From the NCBI RefSeq assembly GCF_032884065.1, contig NW_027062688.1, forward strand, positions 919,981-983,980: DNA of 64,000 bases. Direction: 5' to 3'. Position numbers and translations under genes: made by a program. Source of the DNA: Artemia franciscana (Eukaryota; Arthropoda; Branchiopoda; Anostraca; Artemiidae). Positions 1 to 10,342 of this stretch are shown here, one piece after another (position 1 is the first letter of the stretch; each line of letters starts with the position of its first letter). The notes below the pieces were generated by a model. That model was given only the letters and a program-made list of their open reading frames with translations. It was not told the DNA's origin and did not search any database.

Positions 1-279
1 CGTATTGATAATTCCCCCATGGAAACTTTTTTTTTCCGTGGGAGATCCCCCACCACGTAAAAAGCGCTCAGAGAATTCCAACTTCGCTGAAAATTTCCCA
101 CGGACAGTTCCCAAAATGTATCTACACTTGTAAAATGGGGTTGCGAACGAGAAGGTGTGACAAATAAAACGGATTTCGTATGCAAATTCTGGCAAATTTT
201 CCCTGGAAAGTTCACCCCTAGAAACTTCTATCCCGGTGGGAAATTCTCCCCCTAAAAAATCTATCTCCAGACAATCCTC

Positions 280-407
280 CAGATTTTATGCATTTAGAAT
301 CAGCATAATAAACCGATTCTTCTGATAAATTGATGTCAAAAATTCCGTTTTTAGAGTTTCGGTTACTATTGAGCTGTGTCACTTCTTACTAAAAATTCGT
401 TACAACC

Positions 408-410
<3 letters not shown>
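280..410 (-). repeat. Family 1 terminal fragment
   Basis: The sequence (TTTTTAGAGTTTCGGTTACT, then ATTGAGC and a decayed terminal hairpin) matches the outer end of family 1 in minus orientation. Positions 1-279 hold diverged family 1-like interior sequence (cccatggaaa, ccccta) that I cannot bound. Confidence 0.5.
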
Positions 411-609
<199 letters not shown>

Positions 610-699
610 GTTACTGATTATTAGATTTGGTTTATTATTTCAGAATGCCGAATCAGTAGCTTCTTTTCCTATCTATTTTGTAAAACAAAATGAAAAATT

Positions 700-890
700 T
701 TAGTTGTTAATTTTAGTTTTATTTTTAGTTGTTTTAAAAAGTAGAATTGTGGCAAAGAGTCAAACTTTAGCGTAAAGAGCGTGGGACTGCGGAGGGGACA
801 ACCCATTTCATATACGGAGTAATTTCTGTTCGTTTTAAGTTTTAATGTCGCTCCTTACTTTCAGTTAAAAAAACTAGTTTTTTTTATTTA
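700..890 (+). repeat. Half of a family 1 hairpin (right arm only)
   Basis: Contains the loop (AAAGTAGAATTG), CTTTAGCGTAAAGAGCG and TTCTGTTCGTTTTAAG, then TCGCTCCTTACTTTCAG and the terminal ACTAGTTTTTTTTATTTAAT. The left arm is missing. Confidence 0.7.
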
Positions 891-1584
891 ATCAGAAATA
901 AGCTCAAAGAGTGATGTGGTTGATTTGCAAAAATCTGAGGTAAAATGTACGAATCAAGCTAGAGGATACTTTTTAAATAGGAAATGTATGACAATAATAT
1001 CTCTTATTCTCTTGTTTTCTTCCTTTTAAGACTTAAAATTGCTTGGTCTCTTGCAGGGAGTATCTTTCACCCCTATTATGGAGAAGTGTTATGTTCAAGG
1101 GCGTATCCAGTATTTTTGTTTGGGAGGGGAACAAATTTGTTTTAAAAAATACATGATTAATTTTTTATTTACATTTGTGTTATGTTATATAAGTTGGATA
1201 AAAATTTGGGGGTGGGTAAATCAAGTAACCCCCTGGTTACGGCCATGGTTATGTTGACGCGACACAAGGCTTCAGAACAAACAGAAATGATTCTATATAT
1301 CAGACTGACTACTACCCTATTACCCCCTCCCCCTTTCTTGGCTCTTCACTCTGGAATGGGCAGATTGCTTAAGTGGGTGCACTTTAGAGTATGACTAATG
1401 TATCCATCTCTCTAGAGGCGTAGCTCCAGCATTTTGTTGGGGGGAGGGATAACTCCCCCCCCCAAAAAAAAAATAAATACTTCAAATAATTGGGGGTAAC
1501 TCCCCCTCCCCAAACCCCAGTACCTCTCAGGAATAAGGATCTACATACCCCACTAATGGCTGACATACAACTATGCAGCACAAT

Positions 1585-2868
1585 ATCAAACATTTCGTGG
1601 TAACGAACTGTAGTAAGGAGTGACCCGGCTCAATAGTAGGCTAACCGAAACTCTAAAAAATGGGAAATGGAATTTTGATACCAATAGTTACATCAAAAAA
1701 ATAACATTTTTATGCTGATTCCAAATATATAAGTTTGATCAAGTTTGGTTTTACCTATCAAAAGTTACGAGCCTGAGAATTCTTGCCTTATTTTAGAAAA
1801 TAGGGGGAAACACTCCCTAGAAGTCAAAGAATCACACCATCAGATTCAGTGTATCAGAGAACCCTGCAGTAGAAGTTTCAAGCTCCTATCTACAAAAATG
1901 TGGAATGTTGTATTTTTTCCCAGAAGACAGATCATGGATACGTGCTTTCTTTTTTTTTTCAGGGGTGATCGTATCGACCTAGTGGTCCTAGAATGTGACG
2001 AGAAGGCTCATTCTGACGGAAATTAAAAGTTCTAGTGCCCTTTTTAGGTGACCAAAAAAATTGGAGGGCACCTAGGCGTCCTCCCACGCTGATTTTTCTC
2101 CCAAAGTAACAGGATAAAAATTTTGAGATAGCCATTTTGTTCAGCATAGTCAAAAAACCTAATAATTATGTCTTTCGGAACGACTTAACCCCCATAGTTC
2201 CTGGGGGGGGGGGCTGCAAGTTACAAACTTTGACCATTGTTTACATATACTAATGGTTATTTGGAACATCGTTTTCTCGGGGACTTTTCACATTAAAGGG
2301 GGGTTAGTGGAGGGTGTTACATGGGAGGATCTTTCCATGGAGGAATTTATCATGAGGGTAGAAAATCTTCATGAAGGGGCTGCAGGATTTTCTAGCATTA
2401 TTAAAAGAAACAATGATAAAATAAATTTTAAAAAAAGTACTAAGTAAAATACTAAAAAATACTAAATAAAAACAAGTCTATATTCAAATGAAAGTATGCT
2501 ATGGGGTACTTTTCAGGCAGAATCGTAAGGGGGAAAAATTTGGACGGAACTCGCACCCAGGATGGAATTGCCTGGGGAGTTATTTCCGGTGGAATAATTT
2601 TACGTGGGAGGAGCTTTCCATGACAGAATTTTTTGTGGGGGGGGGGGGGGTTCAACGAAGGGGGACGGATTTCCATGACTTTTTTGAAAAATGGCTTTTT
2701 TTGAAGAAATTAAATAAAAATAAAAAAATTTTCTGCTGAAAGAAAGGAGTAACATTAAAAACTAAAATGAACAGAAATTATTCTGTATATGAGGGGCTGC
2801 CCCCTCCTCCATACACCGCTCTTTATGCTAAAATTAAACCTCTTGTCTCAATTCTGTAAGAACGATTC
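1585..2868 (+). repeat. Family 1 repeat, long copy
   Basis: Starts with the terminal motif (ATTTCGTGGTAACGAACTG) and runs through ACCCGGCTCAATAGTA, GTTACGAGCCTGAGAA, CAGGGGTGATCGTATCGACC, GGAGGGCACCTAGGC and the G-rich interior to CGCTCTTTATGCTAAAA. It has no coding capacity beyond short frames. It is diverged from the 21-kb and 61-kb copies. Confidence 0.7.
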
Positions 2869-3065
2869 CTGAAACCCAGGTAAGGTAAAGGATACGGCAT
2901 TAGACTTTGCAGTCCCTACCGGCGGTGCTGATCCCCGTTTCCAGCCAGGAAGTGCAGTGGGGGGTTGGGGGCCAACCATCCTCTGCTTTCTCACACCCTT
3001 CCTGTTTACCTTCCCCAGATTTCTCCAGGTACCCATTTAGAGCTGGAACCCAAGGGTCATGTAAT
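2860..3065 (-). repeat. Possible SINE-like fragment
   Basis: The minus strand has a weak pol III B-box-like GGGTTCCAGCTC, then GGGTACCTGGAGAAATCTGG and a G+C-richer body (GGGGATCAGCACCGCC) unlike its surroundings. The A box and tail are not evident. It could be a piece of another repeat. Confidence 0.3.
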
Positions 3066-3914
3066 TAGAATCAGAACGTTTTTTTTTAAACTTCCTACAA
3101 AACATTAGCGTGATGAGAGGGGTATTGAGGATGGAGAAACCTCCCTCATATAAAGAATAATTTATGTTCGATCTACATTTTATTTAATTTATTTCATTTT
3201 ATTACATTTATTTAATACCCATAAAGATGTTCATTCATTTGGACTGTTCATTCTGTTCATTCAAAAACGGTTCATTCGTATGGACATTTATTGAAAGCTC
3301 CATCAACTAAATTGATTCGTTTAGGGGTTCATAAAATTAAGTACATTTAAGTAGAATTGTGTATACCTAATGCCTTAAAAACTGAATTTTTACTCCCCAA
3401 ATTTTATAGCCCCTCTTGAGAGTCAAAATAAATACAAAATGAATGTTTTGCCCTGGAACATGGGGGATTGTTGAAGATAATCCACAATCTCTTGTTAATT
3501 GCAGGAATATTTTATAGTTAGACCGTAATACCAATGCTGTGGGGATAATCTCCAATTTCAAATTGCAAAAAAAAAAAAATGTGTAATTCAAGGGGTTACA
3601 TTTTATACCAAAAAGTAGACAAATAGGAGGCTGTCAAGAGAACCATCCAGAAACTTTTCAGGTGGAAAGAGGCAAGTGGTAGCAGGATTTTTTTTTTGAA
3701 TTTAAAGTAGGATGGATTTTCAAAAACCCAGCTAAAAACACCACGTAGTGTATAAAATTAGAACTTAAAAGATAATATTATTTTGCTTCCTTTTCCATCG
3801 GAAGAGTCCCATTCCAATGGTGTCAACCTTAGAACTAAAGTGAGCAATCCCTAAAGGCCAAATCCCAATGATGCTTTATTAATGCCGAAATCAAGCTGAC
3901 GCTCATTTGAGCCA
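3066..3914. other. No recognised feature
   Basis: AT-rich sequence with short homopolymers. It contains ATTCATT-rich sequence near 3230-3290. No exon, RNA gene or bounded repeat was recognised. Confidence 0.5.
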
Positions 3915-3924
3915 GTCAGGGTTT

Positions 3925-4121
3925 TCATAAAAGCAAATTGTGATTTGTTGAAAAATTGTTGACTGGTTCAAGTTGGCACCGGATAAATTTCATAAGAAAA
4001 AATTGTGATTTGTTGAAAAATTGTTGACTAGTTCAGGTTGGCACCAGATAAATTTCATAAAAACAAATTATGATTTGTTGAAAAATTGTTGACTGGTTCA
4101 AGTTGGCGTCGGATAAATTTC
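3925..4121. repeat. 65-bp tandem repeat, three units
   Basis: TGATTTGTTGAAAAATTGTT recurs at 3941, 4006 and 4071, a 65-bp period, each time followed by GACT(G/A)GTTCA-GTTGGC. Units differ by a few substitutions. Confidence 0.9.
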
Positions 4122-5085
4122 TGCATTAGGAAAATCTCATTAGGCATTAAAACACTCGAGATTCTTCTCGATATACACAATTATTCTGGTAGGCCCCTTC
4201 CCATCTGAATTCTACAAAGATCAACTAACATGTCAAAAACAAATCTTTTGGAATAATACTTTTGAAATTTTCCTGAATATGACTATTTTTTAATGATTCA
4301 ATTTCAGTCTTCAGAGATGAAAGTTGTTTAGGATAAGTTTTCCATCTTAGAAAGATGCTGGAGTAACTTTGAAAACCGCTTAGAGACTTAGAAACTTAAG
4401 ACTGAAGGGAGTGTAAACAGTCAATCCCTTGGAAACTCGAATTTTATTTTTGCGGGGTAATATAATTCTACCATTCTCCCGAAAAAGTTTCAACTTGAAA
4501 CTTTCTGACTAGCCTAGAAGGAATTTTATATTAATAATAACAATGCAATAATAAGAATAATAGCCTAATAACAATTTTTGAAAATAATGTAAAAACTATC
4601 TGTAAAACTATTTTCAAATTAAAAAGAAAGTTATAAATTTTTCTTTCTGGAAATGCATGTAAGTCGTAAAATCTGAAAAAGTAGAGAGGAGACAATTGAG
4701 GGAGTTATTCAATGTTCTCATGATCTAAGTTCTTAAAGACCGTTTGAATATTGGAAACAACATTTTCTTTTATTTATATAAATCAGAGGTTCCCAAAGTT
4801 TTATTCCTCAATGACCACTTTCAAAATTTTGCTGGTTCCGGTGGACCCCCTACATATAAGTTTCCCAAATTCTCAAAGCTCGACAAAAAATTGAAGATTA
4901 GATCTAACTATGTAAATTAATGTTGTGATTGAGTTCCAACCACGAATTAACAGTTTAAAAAAAAGAAAGTTAAAACTGATAGGTTAATTAATTATTCGAT
5001 TGTCCTGTGAGTGAATGTGAAAAAAGTAAAGCGGGCCAGTCTAAAAAGAGAATCTATTCAACTTGATTTTTCTGACATCTACTCA
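4122..5085. other. Unassigned sequence with a hAT-like end at 4784
   Basis: No exon recognised. At 4784 the sequence CAGAGGTTCCCAAAG resembles the terminal inverted repeat of hAT transposons (CAGNGGTTCCCAA). The possible partner end is near 6347. Confidence 0.35.
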
Positions 5086-5611
5086 TCAAACAGTTCGTGG
5101 TAACGAACTGTAGTAAGGACCGACCTGGCTCAATAGTAACCGAAACTCTAGAAAAGGCAATTTTTATAACAATAGTCGCATCAAAAGAATTGCATTTTAA
5201 TGCTGATTTTAAATATAAAGTTTCATTAAGTTTAGACTTAACCATCGAAAGTTACGAGCCTGAGAAAATTTGCCTTACTTTACAAAATAGGGGAAAACAC
5301 CCCTTAAAAACATAGAATGTTAACGAAAATAACAGCATCTGATTCAGCGCATCAGAGAACCCTACGGTAGAAGTTTCAAGCTCCTATCTACAAAAATGTG
5401 GAATTTTGCATTTTTTGCCACAAGACAGATCATGGATGCGTGTTTATTTGTTTTTTTTTCCAGAGGTTATCGTATCAACCCAGTAGTCCTAGAATGTCGT
5501 ATGAGGGCTCATTCTAACGAAAATTAAAAGTTCTAGTGCCCTTTTTAAGTGACCAAATAATTGAAGGGCATCCAAGCCCCCTTCCCACCCTCAATTTTCC
5601 CCCAAAGTCAC
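5086..5611 (+). repeat. Family 1 repeat, truncated copy
   Basis: Begins with the intact terminal hairpin CAGTTCGTGGTAACGAACTG and proceeds collinearly with other copies to CCCCAAAGTCA. There it switches abruptly to family 2 sequence. Confidence 0.85.
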
Positions 5612-5790
5612 AAAGACTCAGAGCTCTTATTTTAAATCCCGACCGGCATTAAGCCTCTGATTTTACTTTTAAATCAATCTATTGATTCTTAGAATTTTAT
5701 TAGAGGTCATACCATATGAGCCCTTGGCTCTTGGCTCTTCTGGCCTCGTCACACTGCCATATTAGCTCTTAGCTCTTGTTACGAGTAACA
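5612..5790 (+). repeat. Family 2 end fragment
   Basis: Matches 28850-29030 and the reverse complement of 49548-49730: GAGCTCTTATTTTAAATCCC, GACCGGCATTAAGCCTCTG and AGCTCTTAGCTCTTGTTA. Confidence 0.8.
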
Positions 5791-6320
5791 GTCGCTGAGC
5801 TTCTTGAAAGATTATCTGCCTAAATTGAGAAGTGCCGTAAATATAACATTTTAGTTCCTCACTATCTGAACCAAATAATTTTTTGCGGATCCCAATTTAC
5901 GTATTGTGAATCCCTTATTTTTTTTTGTCACACCAACGGAACCCCCCCGTCGAGCCTCTCGTACCCTTCTCATATACCAGAATAATCTCTGTTCGTTTTA
6001 AGTTTTAATATTGATCCTTACTTTCAGTTGAAACTTGTTTTTTTATTTATTTAATGACGAATTGAAGTGATTGGTGCACACTCAGATTTTTCGCTGTGTT
6101 TTCGGTGGACGGCACAGTGAATAGACGTTACCAATTTTCGGGTAACAGTTGCTGAGCTTCTTGAAACATTGTCTGCCTAAATTGATAGGTGTTTTCAGTC
6201 TTTAGTTCCTAACCGAACCAGATAAATTTTCGTGGATCCCTGTTTACGAATTGTGAACCACTATTTTTTTTCACGCCAACGGAGCCCCCGTCGAGCCTCC
6301 CTTGTACCCCTGGGGGTACA
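5785..6320 (+). repeat. 355-bp direct duplication separated by a family 1 arm
   Basis: 5785-5945 and 6140-6300 are diverged direct copies (GAGTAACAG(T)CGCTGAGCTTC, TCTGCCTAAATTGA, CCCGTCGAGCCTC). A family 1 right arm (CTGTTCGTTTTAAGTTTTAA, then CTTACTTTCAGTTG) lies between them at about 5955-6060. Confidence 0.7.
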
Positions 6321-6349
6321 CCTGGACCACTTGGGAATCACTAGTCTAG

Positions 6350-7140
6350 ACACATTTTTGAGAACACAACACACGTCAAAACCTGTCAGACCCAGCGATA
6401 ACGTGAATGACGATTTCAAACATCACTGTCACGCCTAGAGGTCCTATTTTATACTTTTAAACTTCTCATTCGATTATCAAAGCCGTTCGTTAAGCTGTTC
6501 TCTAATAGGGGATCAGCATTGCAATTTAGCTAATTAGGCTTAACATACAATTCTTGGGAATCATCTGTAATCTTTGTAACTCTTCTTGCAAAAACATGAC
6601 CGTATTACATCACATAGCGCGCGTGTGCATCCCTTTTCTGTGCATCTCCGTCTATCTTCCCATCTTGGAGAGTCTCCAAGTTTACATTAAATTTTATATC
6701 ATTAGTGCGTATTTGCCGCGTGAATTATCTAAATATGAGTACAATTTTTCCTAAGATCAGAATAAACGCCAAAATACCCAGCCTTTCAAAAAGTAAAATA
6801 AAATTTTAAAAATCGATTTATTTGTTGTTCAATGGCAGGTATAGTACAATAGGCGCTTACTACTTTCTTGTCTAAAGGCGAAGCTCAAAGATTTGCGTTA
6901 GAGCTTAAGGCTATAGGTTTATACTGACAAGAGAGATCTTAGCTCACGTAAGAAGACCTTTCAACTGTTTCTAGCAGTTCCCGAGATTTAGCTGTCGATG
7001 AACATGATTGCCAACTTTTTGTTCCATGAATCTGTGTCCTGAGGATGCAAAAATGTGTCATTTTTATCTAAAATTTGTCCATCTTTTAATCTAAAAAACT
7101 ATAGGCTATTTGACGATAATTACCTACCGGTTATTTTTTA
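6350..7140. other. No recognised feature
   Basis: Mixed-composition sequence with no exon signature that I can support and no repeat shared with the rest of the window. Confidence 0.4.
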
Positions 7141-7144
7141 CAAG

Positions 7145-7585
7145 TTGTATTATTCACCAAAAGACGCTTTGAAAACCCCTTTCAAAGCGGCCAGTTAACA
7201 TCGAAATAATGAAAACGTAATATATACATATAAAGCATTCATATAAATGACTTAGTGTGAAAGAACGAAAATCATATAAACAAGTAAATCCCTTACTTTG
7301 GGTAAACGCTAAACTTTTGACATCTCTGGCAAAACCTGGATGCTAAAAAAACACCAAGAAAAAGAAATACTTTAATGAATAGTGGCATTTCTTTTTTCCA
7401 AAATGTATATCAAGTTGGGAAACGTTTTATTTTATCTCGTAAATTTACAAAATGCCCCGTTATATCCTTTTATGTCCCAAACTTCTAAAATTTGTCACTT
7501 GCTTGTCCTTCTATGTCATTGTGTCCCGGCACATGGTAATTTATCCTTTTGACATAAAATGTGTCGAGGTGGCAACCCCATACAA
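7145..7585 (+). repeat. Dispersed repeat, copy A (partner at 43.1 kb)
   Basis: Collinear with 43145-43575. Shared blocks include CTTTCAAAGCG, TTAGTGTGAAAG(A/T)ACGAAA, CCTTACTTTGG, CTTGGATGCT or CCTGGATGCT, and GTCCCGGCACATGG near the right end, finishing in GGTGGCAACCC. Coding potential is absent. GTTGCCA/TGGCAAC-type ends suggest a non-autonomous DNA element. Confidence 0.7.
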
Positions 7586-7767
7586 TTAGTAGAGATCAGC
7601 TTTTTAAACCAATATCAGAGGACCCTAGCCAAATGTAGACATTATTTAGGAGAACTTAAGTGTACCTCTACTCATACTTACTTAGTATTAAACAGTTCAT
7701 CAAAATCATTATTGAGTGAGATATAATCTTGTAATAATAACTGAATGGAATTATTTTGTGTCACCTA

Positions 7768-8376
7768 TCATCAAACAGTTCTTGGTAACTGCAAGTGAGT
7801 AAAGACCTGTAGCCCTAACTCTAAAAAACGGAATTTTGACATCAACAGACATATCAAAAGGATTGGGGTTATATGCTGATTTCAAATATAGCTTCATTTA
7901 TTAATTTGCCCAATTTTTGAAAAGAAGGTGAAACAATCCCTGCAAGCCATAGAATTTTTAATAAAAATCATACCGTCTGATTCAGCGTATTAGACAACCC
8001 CCTCATAGGCATATATGTAGTAATTTCAGTTCGTTTTAAGTTCTATTGTTGCTCCTTACTTTCAGTTAAAAAAAACTTGTTTTTTTTTTTATTTAATACA
8101 TCAACAAAACGCGCATCCGTGATCTTTCTTCAGGCAAAAACACAAAATTCCACATTTTTTCAGGTAGGAGCTTGAAACCTCTACAATAGGGTTCTCGGAT
8201 ACGCTGAATCTAATGGTGTGATTTTTATTAGAGATTCTATTACGTTTAGGCGTGGTTTCCCCTTTTTCAAATATAAGGCAAATTTTCTCAGGCTCGTAAG
8301 TTTGATGGGTAAGATTACATATAACTTACATACAGTTTGTTATCGCGAACTGTTTGATAGTTTTTCGTTTCGTTTT
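7768..8376. repeat. Chimeric inverted family 1 element
   Basis: A left family 1 terminus (CAAACAGTTCTTGGTAAC) in plus orientation runs to 7985. It is followed by a right hairpin arm (7990-8097), then a minus-orientation family 1 end from 8100 to CGCGAACTGTTTGATAG at 8376. The outer ends are therefore inverted and the whole unit can fold back. Confidence 0.7.
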
Positions 8377-9000
8377 AATATGGCGGTTATGAAGTTAGAA
8401 ATAAGTTACTGAACATTATGAATAATTTTCTTTTGAAAGGGGAAGTACCTAGCGATCAGATGCAACGCTATAGAGTTGCTTATGGTAGCCTATATATCCA
8501 TATGGCTTCAATGTTTTAATACTTATTTATTTTATCCCCCAGAGGCTCTTCATATTGAAGGGGTGGTCGTATGAATTTCGGAGGGGGCTCATTCAATTGG
8601 GAATCAAAAGTTCTAGTGCCTTTTTTTAGTTTCAATTACTATGCCCAGAGGCCTAATCACCGAATCTTTCAATTATACCAAACAAATTCACTATCTCAAA
8701 ATTTTGATCGGATGAGGTTTTTTTGGGAGGAAGAGGGTAGCAAACGCAGGCGTGTAAGAGGGATGGTTGCCCTCCGATCCCAATTGCTTCCATACAAAGT
8801 CGCTAGGTGAAAAAATATAACAATAATACATGGGGCATACTCCGTTCTTTACTTAGGCAGCATGCTATTGCATAAAGAATCGTAATAACCTATAGTTAAA
8901 AATCGTAATAACCAAAATAATCATATAGCCGTATAATCGTAGCAATAGTTTAACCAAAAATCGTAATAATCTTACAAATTTTGCGTGGATTTAGAAGTGT
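8377..9000. other. Family 1-like interior sequence and unassigned DNA
   Basis: Near 8550-8640, GGGGCTCATTCAATTGGGAA then AAAAGTTCTAGTGCC resembles the family 1 interior in plus orientation. The rest, including AATCGTAATAACC repeats at 8880-8975, has no assignment. Confidence 0.45.
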
Positions 9001-9066
9001 TGACTCTTCTAAGACATACAAGACTTCTAAGACTCCCAAGACTCCTAAGACTTCTAAGACTCCCAA
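9000..9066. repeat. Short simple repeat (AAGACT-like units)
   Basis: Imperfect 9-12 bp units: CTTCTAAGACT, CCCAAGACT, CCTAAGACT. Confidence 0.8.
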
Positions 9067-9215
9067 GACATCATATGCACCGTCGTTGGTGATGCTCATA
9101 CCATAAAAGAGACGAAATTTGCGTCTGTCGGAAAATTCTTAGCAATGCTATTAATCACAGCTTCAAAAAACGGACATAAGACAGCACCCTGGGTACTCCA
9201 CTGTGGAGGAGGTTT
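9062..9215 (-). pseudogene. Short reverse transcriptase fragment
   Basis: On the minus strand the sequence reads QGAVLCPFFEAVINSIAKNF, then PTDANFVSFMV. This is the G(V)PQGxVL motif B region followed by the approach to motif C. One base appears missing just before QGAV (SGVP lies in the neighbouring frame), and the YADD position is degraded to something like TNDGAY in another frame. It is a remnant of a fourth RT sequence. The neighbouring 9000-9062 is a simple repeat of AAGACT-like units. Confidence 0.5.
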
Positions 9216-9824
9216 GAAATTCAAGATGGTATTTTAGATAATATTGTATATCTTTTACGTCCTTATTATATGATATGGAGGAAGGAGGTCAAATTACAAC
9301 ATAAACTCCCATTGTTTGGTCGAATGCAATTTCACTAGTTGTTGAAAATTTTAAACGTAAGATGAAAAACTTGGTTTGTAAGTTTTCTTGTCCAATAGGG
9401 GGTGGGGGGGTGTTCCAAGAAAGAACCCTGTCAGAATAAAACACTCCCTTGATAAATTAAAAAAAAATGGATAATATTTTTTATATTTCTAACACGTTTC
9501 TTAATTTAGGTGATTTTTTAAAATATTATTTAATCATCTACTAGAATTATTCTCTCCTTTGAAACTATCTAAAATCGTCTTACTGTACAGGCTACTTTCC
9601 CAAAAATCCTGTAAAATGTTGGAAAACAACAGTCAGCAAATATTAACATCTAGACATTTTACGATTTTAGGTATAATTCCTTATATATCAATTTTAATTG
9701 GCCTATGTTAAGTTTATAACCCTTTACCCAAGAAAATTGAATACTTACCAGCATTGATTTGTCTGAATTTGCCTGCAATTTATAGTACTAATATTTTAGT
9801 AAGATTAAATTAAAGACAACATAC
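9216..9824. other. Intronic sequence downstream of the C2 exon
   Basis: It follows the GTATGT donor of the C2 exon on the minus strand. AT-rich, with no further exon recognised. Confidence 0.5.
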
Positions 9825-10009
9825 CAATTAGTGAATTTTTTTCTTTTCTTCTCTTTTTATCCACTTCTCTATACAAATGCACATATACAGTATTTACTGC
9901 TGGCAAAGCGCTGAATTCAAAATTTTCACCCCAAAAGCAAATGTCAGTCTTCGTTTTTGATGCTGTTCTAATGTATGGTGTTTTATCCAGACACAAAGTA
10001 CAAAAATAT
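9825..10009 (-). CDS. raskol: SynGAP/DAB2IP-family RasGAP (raskol-like), C2-domain exon
   Basis: Exon of 185 bp, preceded by a polypyrimidine tract and acceptor (ttcttttccag) and followed by the donor GTATGT. The first base completes AGA (Arg) with the AG left by the 18.9-kb exon; 61 codons follow and one base is left over. The peptide reads YFCTLCLDKTPYIRTASK, then ICFWGENFEFSALPAVNTV, then HLYREVDKKRRKEKNSLIG. This is the central C2 domain of SynGAP/DAB2IP/raskol proteins, including the FWGE-FEF and HLYRE-DKK-KK-KNS signatures. The C2 domain supports membrane binding and Rap-GAP activity in the family. The next exon should carry the conserved (V)EKWYP block. I found no matching minus-strand codons in the 9.8 kb before the window edge, so it is probably outside. 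Confidence 0.93.
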
Positions 10010-10111
10010 CTGGAAAAGAAATTTCAGTCATAAAAAGGAAAATCAGCGACAATGAAAATCCATATATAGAACTTTGCCAGGGCCCAGCGGCGATGCCGTC
10101 GTGCTCTCGTT

Positions 10112-10113
<2 letters not shown>

Positions 10114-10197
<84 letters not shown>
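10114..10197. repeat. (AT)n microsatellite
   Basis: An uninterrupted AT dinucleotide run of about 84 bp, lying just outside the splice acceptor of the C2-domain exon (about 105 bp upstream of it on the minus strand). Confidence 0.97.
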
Positions 10198-10198
<1 letters not shown>

Positions 10199-10342
10199 TA
10201 AAATTCTAGTTAATTTACTTCTTGCTATCTTGGAAAGGGTTTAGGTTAGGAAAATGAAACTTCCAGGGATGGGTCTACAGGCTGAAAGACTATAGGCTAG
10301 ATTCATCCCTGATAGTTTCATTTCCCTAACATAAACCCTCAC

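Noticed and set aside
4784..6347. A complete hAT element
   Set aside because: The two end-like sequences face correctly but no 8-bp flanking duplication is visible and the interior is other repeats; kept only as a possibility.
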